Shown here one piece after another: positions 7,178 through 15,648 of a stretch of DNA of 35,301 bases; position 1 is the first letter of the stretch, and each line of letters opens with the position of its first letter. Made by a program: the position numbers and the translations under genes. The notes under the pieces were generated by a model that was not told the origin of the DNA, did not search any database, and was given only the letters and a program-made list of their open reading frames with translations. This DNA is from an uncultured Bacteroidales bacterium (lineage in GTDB: Bacteria > Bacteroidota > Bacteroidia > Bacteroidales > UBA932). The stretch lies in contig CAJOLS010000013.1 in assembly GCA_905235535.1 (NCBI GenBank), positions 1-35,301 of the forward strand. Reading direction: 5' to 3'.

Positions 7178-9361
7178 TTATCCTATGCAGGCGCCGTTGG
7201 TAACGGCTTCCTGAGGCGTTATGAAGCGCATCTTTCCGTCTCCCTGCTTGGCCATGAGAATCATGCCCTTGCTCTCGATGCCGCGGATGGTGCGGGGAGC
7301 CAGGTTGGCCAGGATGCAGATTTGCCTGCCCAGCATATCCTCGGGGCTGTAGTACTCTGCAATGCCGGACACGATGGTGCGCCGGTCTATGCCCGTGTCG
7401 ATGGTGAGCTTCAGGAGCTTGTCCGTCTTGGGCACCCTTTCGGCGGCCAGCACCGTGGCGGTGCGGATGTCCATGGCGCCAAACTGGTCAAAGGTAACCT
7501 CGGCCTTCTGGGGCTCTACCCTGGCGGCGGCCTCTTCGGCGGCCTTGGCGGCTTCGGCCGCTTCCCGCTGGGCCTTGATGGCCTGCAGGCGGGCAATCTG
7601 GGCTTCCACCTCCGCGTCTTCAATCTTGCGGAAAAGCAGTACGGCTTCTCCCAGCCGATGGCCGGCGGGGAGGAGTTCGGCCTGGCCCAGCATGTCCCAA
7701 TTCAGCACGATGTCGGCCTTAGGCACGCATGCACCGAAGTCTCTTGTATGCACGGCCTTGCCTTCGCCCGGCTTGTAGAAATTGACGGTGGGGGTTCCTT
7801 CTCCGGCACGGTGGTCGCAGCCGGCGTCAATGCCCACGCGGAGGATGTTGCGCAGCTTCTGGGCGCTGAACGGGGTGAAGGGCTCGAAGGCGATGGCCAG
7901 GTCTGCACAAATTTGCAGGCAGGTGTACAGGATGCTGGCCGTACGGTCCATGTCTTCCTTGGCCACCTTCCAGGGCTCCATGTCGGAGATATATTTGTTG
8001 CCGATACGGGCCATGTTCATGGCTTCCTTCAGGGCCTCGCGGAAGTGATAAGTCTCCATGTATCTCTCCAGGGCTTCCTTGCAGGGCCTCAGTGCCTCTA
8101 AGGTTTCGGCGTCAATGGCTTCCGGCTTGCGGTTTTCCGGAACGGCGCCGCCGAAATACTTGTGCGTGAGCACCACGGCGCGGTTGACGAAGTTGCCGAA
8201 CACGGCCAGCAGTTCGCTGTTGTTGCGGTTCTGGAAGTCCTTCCAGGTGAAGTCGTTGTCCTTGGTTTCCGGGGCGTTGGCGGTGAGCACGTAGCGCAGC
8301 ACGTCTTCGCAGCCGGGGAACTGTTCTTCGTATTCGTGCACCCACACGGCCCAGTTGCGGGAAGTGGAGATTTTATCCCCTTCCAGGTTGAGGAACTCGT
8401 TGGAGGGCACGTTGTCCGGGAGAATGTAGTCCCCGTAGGCCTTGAGCATGGACGGGAACACGATGCAGTGGAACACGATATTGTCCTTGCCGATAAAGTG
8501 TACCAGGCGGGTCTCGGGGTCTTTCCACCATTTCTCCCAGCTTTGGGGCAGCAGCTCCTGGGTGTTGGAGATGTAGCCGATGGGGGCGTCAAACCACACG
8601 TAGAGCACCTTGCCCTCGGCCCCTTCTACCGGAACGGGCACGCCCCAGTCCAGGTCTCTGGTAACGGCGCGGGGCTGCAGGCCGCCGTCCAGCCAGCTCT
8701 TGCACTGGCCGTACACATTGGTCTTCCATTCCTTGTGCTGCTCCAGGATCCAGTCCCGGAGCCAGGGCTCGTACCGGTCCAGGGGCAGGTACCAGTGCTT
8801 GGTCTTCTTCTTCACGGGCGTGGAGCCGGAGAGCTTGGACTTGGGGTCTATGAGCTCTTCGGGGCTCAGGGTGCTGCCGCACTTCTCGCACTGGTCCCCG
8901 TATGCGTGGGGGTTGCCGCATTTGGGGCAGGTGCCCTCGATGAGGCGGTCCGTGAGGAACATCCTGGCCTCCTCGTCGTAGAGTTGCTCGCTCTCCTGGG
9001 TTATGAAATTGTCCTGGTCGTACAGTTTGCGGAAGAACTCGGAGGCGTTCTTCTCATGTACGGCCGATGAGGTGCGGGAATAGATGTCAAAATTGATTCC
9101 CAGGCCCGTGAAGGCATCTTTCATCACCTTGTGGTAGCGGTCCACGATATCCTGGGGGGTAACCCCCTCCTTGCGGGCCTTGATGGTGATGGGCACGCCG
9201 TGCTCATCGCTGCCGCACACAAACACTACATCCTCCCCGCGCATGCGCAGGTAGCGGACATAGATGTCTCCGGGAATGTAGGCGCCGGCCAGGTGGCCGA
9301 TATGGACGGGACCGTTGGCATAAGGGAGCGCGCAGGTCACAAGGGTTCTGGTGTAGCTCAT
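7178..9361 (-). CDS. metG: Methionyl-tRNA synthetase with C-terminal tRNA-binding domain
   Basis: Charges tRNA-Met with methionine using ATP. A class I synthetase of 727 residues with the HIGH motif at 20-23 ([11 protein letters not shown]), the zinc knuckle cysteines C145, C148, C158 and C161, and a KMSKS equivalent KISTS at 330-334. From about residue 625 there is a Trbp111/EMAP-type tRNA-binding domain ([20 protein letters not shown], ending [13 protein letters not shown]), joined through an Ala/Glu-rich linker; this is the dimeric long form. The ATG overlaps the dnaG TGA by 4 bp (ATGA), which suggests translational coupling to dnaG, and the gene ends at the shared terminator with miaA. 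Confidence 0.97.
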   Translation of the reverse strand: MSYTRTLVTCALPYANGPVHIGHLAGAYIPGDIYVRYLRMRGEDVVFVCGSDEHGVPITIKARKEGVTPQDIVDRYHKVMKDAFTGLGINFDIYSRTSSAVHEKNASEFFRKLYDQDNFITQESEQLYDEEARMFLTDRLIEGTCPKCGNPHAYGDQCEKCGSTLSPEELIDPKSKLSGSTPVKKKTKHWYLPLDRYEPWLRDWILEQHKEWKTNVYGQCKSWLDGGLQPRAVTRDLDWGVPVPVEGAEGKVLYVWFDAPIGYISNTQELLPQSWEKWWKDPETRLVHFIGKDNIVFHCIVFPSMLKAYGDYILPDNVPSNEFLNLEGDKISTSRNWAVWVHEYEEQFPGCEDVLRYVLTANAPETKDNDFTWKDFQNRNNSELLAVFGNFVNRAVVLTHKYFGGAVPENRKPEAIDAETLEALRPCKEALERYMETYHFREALKEAMNMARIGNKYISDMEPWKVAKEDMDRTASILYTCLQICADLAIAFEPFTPFSAQKLRNILRVGIDAGCDHRAGEGTPTVNFYKPGEGKAVHTRDFGACVPKADIVLNWDMLGQAELLPAGHRLGEAVLLFRKIEDAEVEAQIARLQAIKAQREAAEAAKAAEEAAARVEPQKAEVTFDQFGAMDIRTATVLAAERVPKTDKLLKLTIDTGIDRRTIVSGIAEYYSPEDMLGRQICILANLAPRTIRGIESKGMILMAKQGDGKMRFITPQEAVTNGACIG

Positions 9362-11305
9362 TGTTTCAGTCTTCCGAGTTTGATATTGATGGTCTTTTTG
9401 ATTTCGTTGAGGCGGGTGAGGCGGCCCATCAGGTCCATGACTTCTTCGGGGGAAGCCTCTCCTATCTTGCGTTTGATGTCGGCCTGCCGGGCCGATATGC
9501 GTTTGTCGTGATACACCAGGATGGCGCGGGGTACGTAGGTTACCAGCCAGGAATCCGTGGTGGTGAGGGCGTCGGAGAAGTTGTGGACGGTGAGTTCGTA
9601 CTTTTCCGACGAGAGGTTGGCGGTTACTTCGGCCACCATGCGGTCTTCTCCGTTGAGGAGGGCCAGCACAATGGCATCCTGCTCCATGCCCTGGTCGTAC
9701 AGGTTGAAATAGGCGTTGTACGTGGCCTCGAGGGCCTGGTTGGCAAAATGGATGTTGTCTGCAGCGAGGGCGGCGTCTATGAATTCCGCCACGGTCTGGG
9801 AGCCTTCCGGGTCGTAAAACTCCGAGTCTGTCTCAAACTGCAGGGGAGAGCGCCCATAGCGCAGGACAAAGCCCAGCAGTTCCTCTTCCGAAGGCCTCAG
9901 AATCTGGTCCTGTGCCAGCAGACGGCGCGTTGCGGGCTCCGGTGAAGAAGAGGGTACCTCCGGATGGACGGGCGTCTCCCGACGGGGCTGCTCCTTGGTG
10001 CGGTTCTGTTCCCGGGTCTTTCGCACGCGGTCCTGGATGATGTCGCTCTCTATTTCAAACTGCTTGGCCACGGTGTCCACATACACCTGGCGCTTGATGG
10101 CGTCGGGAATATCGGCTACCGTATCGGCCATCTCGTTAATCAGGTTGGCCTTCTTGAGGGGGTCTTCCCCGGCGTCTTTCAGCAGAAGTTCCGTTTTGAA
10201 AAGGATTCCGTCCTGCTCGTGGTCCCGGATGAAGTCCCGGATCTCTTCCCGGGTGTGTTTCCGGGAGAAGGAGTCCGGGTCGTCCCCGTCCGGGAGGAAC
10301 ACCACGCGGGGGTTCATGCCTTCCTTCAGGATGAGGCTGATGGCGCGGATGGCGGCATGGAGGCCGGCCTTGTCCCCGTCATACATGATGGTGACGTTCT
10401 CCGTGAACTTCTTGATCAGGCGCACCTGCTCTTCGGTGAGGGAGGTGCCGCAGGAGGCCACTACGTTGGTGATGCCCATCTGGTGCATCATCACCACGTC
10501 CACATTGCCTTCCACCAGGATGCAGCGGTCCTGCCTGGCCATTTCGGCCTTGGCGAAATAGATGCCCAGGAGGTTCCGGCTCTTGATATAGATTTCCGTT
10601 TCCGGGGAGTTCACGTATTTGGCCGGGTTGTCGGCCTTGAGGGTGCGGCCGCTGAAAGCAATCACACGTCCGCTTACGGAGTGAGTGGATGGGGAACATC
10701 ACCCTTTCGCGGAACTTGTCAGTGAGCGTGCCGTCTTCCTGCTGGATGGCCAGGCCGGCCGCCACCAGGTATTCGTCCTTGTAACCGGCGGCGCGGGCCG
10801 CATCCACCAGGGAGGTTTTTCCGGAAGGCGCCCAGCCCAGGCTCCACTGTTCCAGGGTGGTGTCCTCGATGTGGCGGGCGCGGTAGTATTGATAGCCCAC
10901 AGCCCGGCCTTCCCCGGCTTTGAGCTGGTCGCAGAAGTACTGGCGGGCGAATTCGCTCACGGCCATGAGGCTTTCGCTGCGCTGGCGGGCGGCAATCTGC
11001 TCGGCCGTTTCCTCCTCTTCCTTTACCTCTATGTTGTATTTGCGGGCCAGGTACCGGAGGGCTTCGGGGTAGGTCATGTGCTCGTACTCCATCACAAAGC
11101 CCACGGCGCTGCCGGCCTTTCCGCAGCCGAAGCACTTGAAGATGCCTTTGGAAGGGGTTACGTGGAAAGACGGGGTTTTTTCGTTGTGGAAAGGACAGCA
11201 GGCCACATAGCTGGAGCCGCGGCGCCTCAGCGTCACGAAATCTCCCACCACCTCTTCAATGCGGGCGGTGTCCAGAATCTGGTCAACGGTCTCTTTCGGT
11301 ATCAT
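9358..11305 (-). pseudogene. dnaG: DNA primase, disrupted by an apparent frameshift
   Basis: DnaG makes RNA primers for replication and is essential in bacteria. The N-terminal part (from 11305) has the CHC2 zinc finger with C37, H40, C58 and C61 and the catalytic-domain start. The frame runs through RVMFPIHS and then reads nonsense (LRKRTCDCF). The next frame carries on with SVSGRVIAFSGRTL and the TOPRIM motifs ILVEGNVDVVMMHQ and YDGDKAG, then a DnaB-binding C-terminus to 9358. The break is explained by a 4-bp tandem duplication at 10680-10687; removing one unit restores MFPIHSVSGRVIAF and a primase of about 647 residues, a normal length. The gene is probably intact in the living cell or in most of the population, or the contig carries an error. 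It couples to metG by an ATGA overlap. Confidence 0.9.
10680..10687 (-). other. 4-bp tandem duplication causing the dnaG frameshift
   Basis: The plus strand reads AGTGAGTG here (CACTCACT in the gene). Deleting one AGTG turns CAC TCA CTC CGT into CAC TCC GTA AGC, which encodes the family-typical HSVS and rejoins the two dnaG frames. Confidence 0.85.
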
Positions 11306-11322
11306 AAATAAATTTATTTCTA

Positions 11323-11365
11323 CGTCACCCCCTCCCGAAACCCCTCCCCTCAGGGGAGGGACTTA
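11323..11365 (-). repeat. C-rich REP-like repeat, copy 2
   Basis: Same 43-bp sequence as copy 1 with two changes (CGTCACC at the edge and CTCAGGGG in the turn). It lies 11 bp behind the stop of the small membrane protein gene and 17 bp before dnaG. Confidence 0.85.
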
Positions 11366-11376
11366 TTCAAGGCCCT

Positions 11377-11673
11377 TTACTCTTTAGTGAAATCTACCTC
11401 TTTGGCGTCTGTGGAAATGGTGATTTTTCCCCCGTCGGCCGAAGTTTTGGGGGCCGATGTCTCCTGGGCCCGGGGCTCGAAATGTTTGCCCTGCCAGAGG
11501 ACTTTGGCCTGGTAGTAGGCGTCGCGGCCGTACCAGACCAGGGCGAAGATGCCCAGCAGGGTTACCAGGAAGCCGCCCCTCCAGACGAGGAAGAAGCCAA
11601 ATGCCGCAAAAACCAGGTCCTTGAACAGGCGGACCCACCGGTTGTTATATCCCATAGATGCCATGTCTGTCAT
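11377..11673 (-). CDS. Small membrane protein, function unknown
   Basis: A protein of about 98 residues with two hydrophobic segments, LVFAAFGFFLVW and FLVTLLGIFALVWYG, then a polar C-terminal tail rich in Thr, Lys and Asp. I do not recognise the family. The frame is open further upstream to an ATG at 11760, but the first 24 residues of that longer version are translated repeat copy B. I therefore take the start at 11673 (MTDMASMGYN), with in-frame ATGs at 11664 and 11655 as alternatives. Copy B ends 16 bp before this ATG and could provide the promoter and leader. It precedes dnaG on the same strand. Confidence 0.65.
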   Translation of the reverse strand: MTDMASMGYNNRWVRLFKDLVFAAFGFFLVWRGGFLVTLLGIFALVWYGRDAYYQAKVLWQGKHFEPRAQETSAPKTSADGGKITISTDAKEVDFTKE

Positions 11674-11688
11674 TTTGTCAGAAAACTT

Positions 11689-11852
11689 AGAGTCTGTTTT
11701 GAAATGATTCAATAAATTCTTTATGTTTCTTTTTGGTAAATTTTCCTCAAAAATTTTCACCCATAGGAACCCCTATGGTCAAAAATTTTCGAGAAAAATT
11801 TCCACAAAAATAAACTATAAATAAAAATATCAATCATTTCAAAACAGACTCT
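11689..11852 (+). repeat. Palindromic MITE-like element, copy B (complete, 164 bp)
   Basis: A complete copy. The 21-bp terminal inverted repeats start AGAGTCTGTTTTGAAATGAT and end in their complement, and the centre is the CCATAGG-AACC-CCTATGG hairpin. The two arms are about 70% alike as inverted copies, so the whole element is an imperfect palindrome. Promoter-like boxes point inward from both ends: on plus, TTG (11699-11701)-N20-TATGTTTC (11722-11729); on minus, TTG (11833-11831)-N18-TATTTTTG (11812-11805). The minus pair faces the small membrane protein gene. No target-site duplication is evident. Confidence 0.9.
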
Positions 11853-11869
11853 ACAAATATACAAAGAAA

Positions 11870-11901
11870 TCTCCGGAAAACCGCTGTTGGTTTCCCGGAG
11901 A
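11870..11901 (-). terminator. Terminator of the FKBP/DUF3127 operon
   Basis: A 13-bp stem with one mismatch (arms 11870-11882 and 11889-11901, TCTCCGG.. / ..CCGGAGA), followed on the minus strand by TTTCTTTG. It lies 22 bp behind the DUF3127 gene stop. Confidence 0.75.
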
Positions 11902-11923
11902 CGCCTTTAGGTCAAAAACCGTA

Positions 11924-12328
11924 CTAGAACGGCATATCGTCATCCGACGTATCTGCCGGCATGTCATCCAGCGTGGGGGCCGGAGCCTGATTCGCGGCAG
12001 GGGCCGGTGAAGCGGGCTGCGCATAGGCGGGTGCGGCAGGCTGGGTTTCGCCGGCGGGGGCGATGCGCCAGATCTGGAGGTCGTTGTACCATCGGCCGTT
12101 GAATTCACGGCTCTTGAGGTTGAAGGAAACCTTTACGCGGTCTCCAACCTGGTACTTGTCCAGTTCCTGCACCTTGTCCTGGCCCCATGCGGTGAAGCAG
12201 GCCTGGGAGGTGAAGTTTCCGTCGGAGAAATCTACCACGAACTCCTGCTTGGCCCACGGGCCCCGCGTGGAGGTCCCGGACTGTACGCCCATTTTCTGGC
12301 GGATGGTGCCTTCCAGTTCCAGTGCCAT
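11924..12328 (-). CDS. DUF3127 OB-fold protein with an SSB-like C-terminal tip
   Basis: A 134-residue DUF3127 protein, a Bacteroidota family whose pattern resembles single-stranded-DNA-binding OB folds. Visible are LELEGTIRQKMG, WAKQEFVVDF, ACFTAWGQDKVQ and VKVSFNLKSREFNGRWYNDL in the first 90 residues. A Pro/Ala-rich linker follows and the protein ends in an acidic tip, DTSDDDMPF. That end closely imitates the DDDIPF tip by which bacterial SSB recruits RecQ, primase and other repair partners. A role in single-stranded nucleic acid handling is therefore plausible but is inference. The gene sits 2 bp behind the FKBP gene in one operon, with recQ divergent from that operon and dnaG further downstream. 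Confidence 0.85.
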   Translation of the reverse strand: MALELEGTIRQKMGVQSGTSTRGPWAKQEFVVDFSDGNFTSQACFTAWGQDKVQELDKYQVGDRVKVSFNLKSREFNGRWYNDLQIWRIAPAGETQPAAPAYAQPASPAPAANQAPAPTLDDMPADTSDDDMPF

Positions 12329-12330
12329 GA

Positions 12331-13104
12331 TTACTTCTTCTTGGCAGGCTTGGCGGGCTCTTCCGCAACCTTCTCCACGTAAGGGTGAACCTCCAGGAGT
12401 TCTACGTCGAAGATGAGGGTGGAGTTGGCGCCGATTTCACGGGGACCACGCTCACCGTATGCGAGGTTGGCGGGAATCACGAGGGTGATCTTGCCGCCTT
12501 CGCCTACAAGCTTCATACCCTCGGTCCAGCCGCGGATGACGCGGTTCAGGGGGAACTCGATACCGTCGTTCTTGTCGAACTCCTTGCCGTCGATGAGGGT
12601 GCCGCGGTAGTTCACCTTCACGGTGTCGCGGTCGTCGGTGGCGCGGACGCTGCTGCCGGAATCCTGGATGAGGTAAACGATACCGGAAGCGGTGGAATCG
12701 GCATTGTTCTTCACGGCGAATTCGCGACGGAACTTGTCACCCTTCTCCTGGTTCAGGGCACCTTCGTAAGCGGTGCGCTTCTGCAGGAAGGAGTTGATGA
12801 CGGCGTTCATGTCGGAGGGGTCAATCTTGAACTGCTTCACGAAAGCGGAGTCCATGGGCTGGCCTTCCTTGGCGTTGATGGCGTCCTTCATACCCTTTTC
12901 AATCTGGGCCATGTTCAGTTCGCCGAAACCGTTCTGGGACATAACCAGACCAAAGTTGACACCGAGGAGATAGGAAGTGGTATCGATCTCGCCCTTGGTG
13001 GGGAGGAGGGAACGCACTGCCTTGGAGCCTTCCACCTGGGAAGAGCCGCAGGCCACCACCATCATAGCGGCGGAAGCCATGACAAAGAGTTTTGCGAGTT
13101 TCAT
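12331..13104 (-). CDS. FKBP-type peptidyl-prolyl isomerase, lipoprotein
   Basis: A prolyl isomerase expected in the periplasm, anchored by lipid. The 257-residue precursor has a hydrophobic leader ending in a lipobox VVAC with C19 as the lipidated residue. Residues of about 40-135 fit the helical FKBP N-terminal dimerisation domain (TTSYLLGVNFG). The C-terminal FKBP domain shows VKVNYRGTLIDGKEFD, FPLNRVIRGWTEGM, ITLVIPANLAYGERG and STLIFDVELLEV. The tail is Lys/Pro-rich. It is the first gene of a two-gene operon with the DUF3127 gene and follows a clear -7 box. Likely role: folding of envelope proteins, similar to FkpA/Mip. Confidence 0.95.
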   Translation of the reverse strand: MKLAKLFVMASAAMMVVACGSSQVEGSKAVRSLLPTKGEIDTTSYLLGVNFGLVMSQNGFGELNMAQIEKGMKDAINAKEGQPMDSAFVKQFKIDPSDMNAVINSFLQKRTAYEGALNQEKGDKFRREFAVKNNADSTASGIVYLIQDSGSSVRATDDRDTVKVNYRGTLIDGKEFDKNDGIEFPLNRVIRGWTEGMKLVGEGGKITLVIPANLAYGERGPREIGANSTLIFDVELLEVHPYVEKVAEEPAKPAKKK

Positions 13105-13161
13105 TATAACTAAAGTTTAATAATTAAAATCTTTTAATAGAGCTTTCTTGCGCTCAATCTG

Positions 13162-13169
13162 CAAATATA
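13162..13169 (-). promoter_or_regulatory. -7 box for the FKBP/DUF3127 operon
   Basis: TATATTTG on the minus strand (plus strand CAAATATA), an exact TAnnTTTG match 57 bp before the FKBP ATG. No good TTG is found at the usual distance upstream. Confidence 0.55.
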
Positions 13170-13279
13170 CGCATTTTTTTGTGAATTATCATAAATTGAC
13201 CGTCCGGGCTCCCGAAATGGTCCGCCAGGGGATACTTTTATTTGCATAATTGACTTTATTTTGTTAAATTAGAGCCCGG

Positions 13280-15499
13280 ATGCGAACAACTTGTCAAAGG
13301 ATGCGCGCAGATTCTGTCATATTGCATGAGAAACTGAAGACCTTCTTTGGTTACGATTCGTTTAAAGGTGATCAGGAAAAGATCATCACCCATCTCGTAG
13401 AGGGAAACAACGCTTTCGTGCTCATGCCCACCGGCGGCGGCAAGTCCCTGTGCTACCAGTTGCCTGCCCTCATCATGGAAGGAACGGCCATCGTTATCTC
13501 GCCGCTCATCGCCCTCATGAAGAATCAGGTAGATGCCATCCGGGGCTTCGAGGCCGGGGATATCGGCATTGCGCATTTCCTCAATTCTTCGCTCAACCGC
13601 ATCCAGCTCTCCGAGGTGCAGGAAGACCTCCGGCGCGGCGTTACCAAGCTCCTGTACGTGGCTCCCGAATCCCTTACCAAGGAGGAGAACATAGCCCTCC
13701 TGAGGGATGTGAAAATCTCTTTCTACGCCGTGGACGAGGCCCACTGCATTTCCGAGTGGGGGCACGATTTCCGCCCGGAATACCGGAAAATCCGTTCCAT
13801 CGTGGAAGAAATTCAGCCGGCGCCCATCATAGCCCTGACGGCCACCGCCACTCCCAAGGTCCAGAGCGATATCCTCAAGAACCTCCGCATCCAGGATGCC
13901 CGTGTCTTCAAGTCCTCCTTCAATCGGCCCAACCTTTATTATGAGGTGAGGGACAAGGTGGAACCGGAGAAAGACATCATCCGCTTCATCCGGCAGAATC
14001 CCGGCAAGTCGGGTATTATTTACTGCCTCAGCCGTAAGAAGGTGGAGGAAATGGCCCGGATGCTGGCCATCAACGGCATCAAGGTGCTGCCCTACCACGC
14101 CGGCCTGGACGCCAAAACCAGGGCCGATAACCAGGACAAGTTCCTCCTGGAGGAAATAGACGTCATTGTGGCCACCATCGCCTTCGGCATGGGCATTGAC
14201 AAGCCGGACGTCCGTTTCGTCATCCATTACGACATTCCCAAGAGCATAGAGGGCTATTACCAGGAAACCGGACGTGCGGGCCGGGATGGCCAGGAAGGCC
14301 GATGCATCACCTATTACAGCTACAAGGATATCCAGAAGCTGGAAAAGTTCATGCAGGGAAAGCCCATCGCGGAACAGGAGATTGGCAAGCAGCTGCTCAA
14401 CGAAACGGTGGCCTATGCCGAATCCAGCCAGTGCCGCCGCCGGCTCCTCCTCAATTATTTCGGGGAAGACTATCTGCAGGACAACTGCGGCGCTTGCGAC
14501 AACTGCATCCATCCCAAGAAACGCTTCGACAGCCAGGAACAGCTTTGCCTGGTAATAGAGCTCATCCAGTCCCTGCCGGAGCGTTTCAAACTGGAGCATC
14601 TGGCCTCCATCCTCTCAGGTGTTGCCACGGCCCTCATCAAATCCTACAAGCATGACGAACTGCCCCTTTTCGGCGCCGGAAAAGACCACGACATCCGCTT
14701 CTGGGCTGCCGTCATCCACCAGGGACTCATCTATCATTTTCTGGACAAGGACATAGAGAATTACGGCCTCATCTTCGCCACGGAAGCCGGGCAGGAGTTC
14801 CTGCGGCATCCGCATGAGGTACTCATGGTGGAAGACCGCACCTTCTCCGAGGGAGAGGACGATGAGGAAGACGACGGCGCCGCCGTACGCGGGGGAGGAG
14901 GGGGAGACCCTGTCCTTCTCTCCATGCTCAAGGACCTCCGCCGGGACGTGGCCCGCAAGCTACGCCTGCAACCCTGGGTAGTGTTCTCGGACCCGGCCCT
15001 GGAAGACATGACCATCATGTACCCCCTAAGCCTGAAGGAGATGTCGGAAAAGTGCCAGGGCGTAGGGGAAGGCAAGGCCCTCAAGTTTGGGAAACCCTTC
15101 GTGGACCTCATTGCCAAGTATGTGGAAGAGAATGAGATAGAGCGCCCGGACGATTTTGTGGTCAAATCCGTGGGCCCCAAATCCAGCAACAAGGTGTACA
15201 TTATCCAGTCCATAGACCGCAAACTGGATCTGGAAGACATCGCGGCCGCCCGGGGCCTGGACATCCACGAGCTTCTCACAGAGATAGAAGCCATCGTTTC
15301 CAGCGGTACACGTGTCAATGTCAATTATTACATAGAAGAAGAGCTGGACCCGGACGTGGTGGAGGAAATCTTTACCTGGTTCAAGGAAAAGGCCACGTCA
15401 GACTCTCTCCAGGAAGCCCTCGACGCCCTGCAGGACGAGTACGAGGAACTGGAGATTCGCCTGGTTCGCATCAAATTTCTTTGCGAAGTCGCAAATTAA
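13280..15499 (+). CDS. recQ: ATP-dependent DNA helicase RecQ
   Basis: A 3'-5' DNA helicase of superfamily 2 acting in recombination and fork repair; 739 residues. Order of domains: helicase core with Walker A LMPTGGGKSLCYQ (K55) and the DEAH-type box AVDEAHCISEWGHDFRPEY, a second RecA domain with QETGRAGRDGQ, the zinc-binding RQC cysteines in CRRRLLLNYFG and CGACDNC, an HRDC domain near 540-630 after a Gly/Asp/Glu linker, and a C-terminal helix-turn-helix-like region (DIAAARGLDIHELLTEI). In-frame ATGs at 13280 and 13301 are both possible; the second is preceded by AAAGG and leaves the family-typical N-terminus. The stop codon lies in the loop of a terminator hairpin whose descending arm is duplicated downstream. 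Confidence 0.95.
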   Translation: MRTTCQRMRADSVILHEKLKTFFGYDSFKGDQEKIITHLVEGNNAFVLMPTGGGKSLCYQLPALIMEGTAIVISPLIALMKNQVDAIRGFEAGDIGIAHFLNSSLNRIQLSEVQEDLRRGVTKLLYVAPESLTKEENIALLRDVKISFYAVDEAHCISEWGHDFRPEYRKIRSIVEEIQPAPIIALTATATPKVQSDILKNLRIQDARVFKSSFNRPNLYYEVRDKVEPEKDIIRFIRQNPGKSGIIYCLSRKKVEEMARMLAINGIKVLPYHAGLDAKTRADNQDKFLLEEIDVIVATIAFGMGIDKPDVRFVIHYDIPKSIEGYYQETGRAGRDGQEGRCITYYSYKDIQKLEKFMQGKPIAEQEIGKQLLNETVAYAESSQCRRRLLLNYFGEDYLQDNCGACDNCIHPKKRFDSQEQLCLVIELIQSLPERFKLEHLASILSGVATALIKSYKHDELPLFGAGKDHDIRFWAAVIHQGLIYHFLDKDIENYGLIFATEAGQEFLRHPHEVLMVEDRTFSEGEDDEEDDGAAVRGGGGGDPVLLSMLKDLRRDVARKLRLQPWVVFSDPALEDMTIMYPLSLKEMSEKCQGVGEGKALKFGKPFVDLIAKYVEENEIERPDDFVVKSVGPKSSNKVYIIQSIDRKLDLEDIAAARGLDIHELLTEIEAIVSSGTRVNVNYYIEEELDPDVVEEIFTWFKEKATSDSLQEALDALQDEYEELEIRLVRIKFLCEVAN

Positions 15500-15510
15500 A
15501 ATTTGCGACT
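15487..15510 (+). terminator. recQ terminator hairpin with the stop codon in its loop
   Basis: AGTCGCAAAT and ATTTGCGACT are exact inverted 10-mers around TAAA, followed by GTTTTATTT. The recQ TAA is the first three bases of the loop, so the last codons form one arm. Confidence 0.7.
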
Positions 15511-15648
15511 GTTTTATTTGCCTCCACGTTACCCCCTCCCGAAACCCCTCCCCTCGGGGGAGGGACTTTATATTAAAATTTGCGACTGTTTTATTTGCCT
15601 CCACGTTACCCCCTCCCGAAACCCCTCCCCTCGGGGGAGGGACTTTAT
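15495..15648. repeat. 77-bp exact tandem duplication containing REP-like copies 3 and 4
   Basis: 15495-15571 and 15572-15648 are identical. Each unit holds the recQ stop and the right terminator arm, an AT-rich stretch and one C-rich REP-like repeat (15527-15569 and 15604-15646). The second unit reaches into the stop codon of the convergent M16 gene (15645-15647). Confidence 0.9.

Noticed and set aside
10660-10700. Programmed ribosomal frameshift in dnaG
   Set aside because: There is no slippery heptamer or downstream pseudoknot, and the 4-bp direct duplication gives a simpler explanation.
13201-13279. A promoter for recQ
   Set aside because: AT-rich stretches such as TTTATTTTG are present, but no TTG-N19-21-TAnnTTTG pair fits, so I do not place one.
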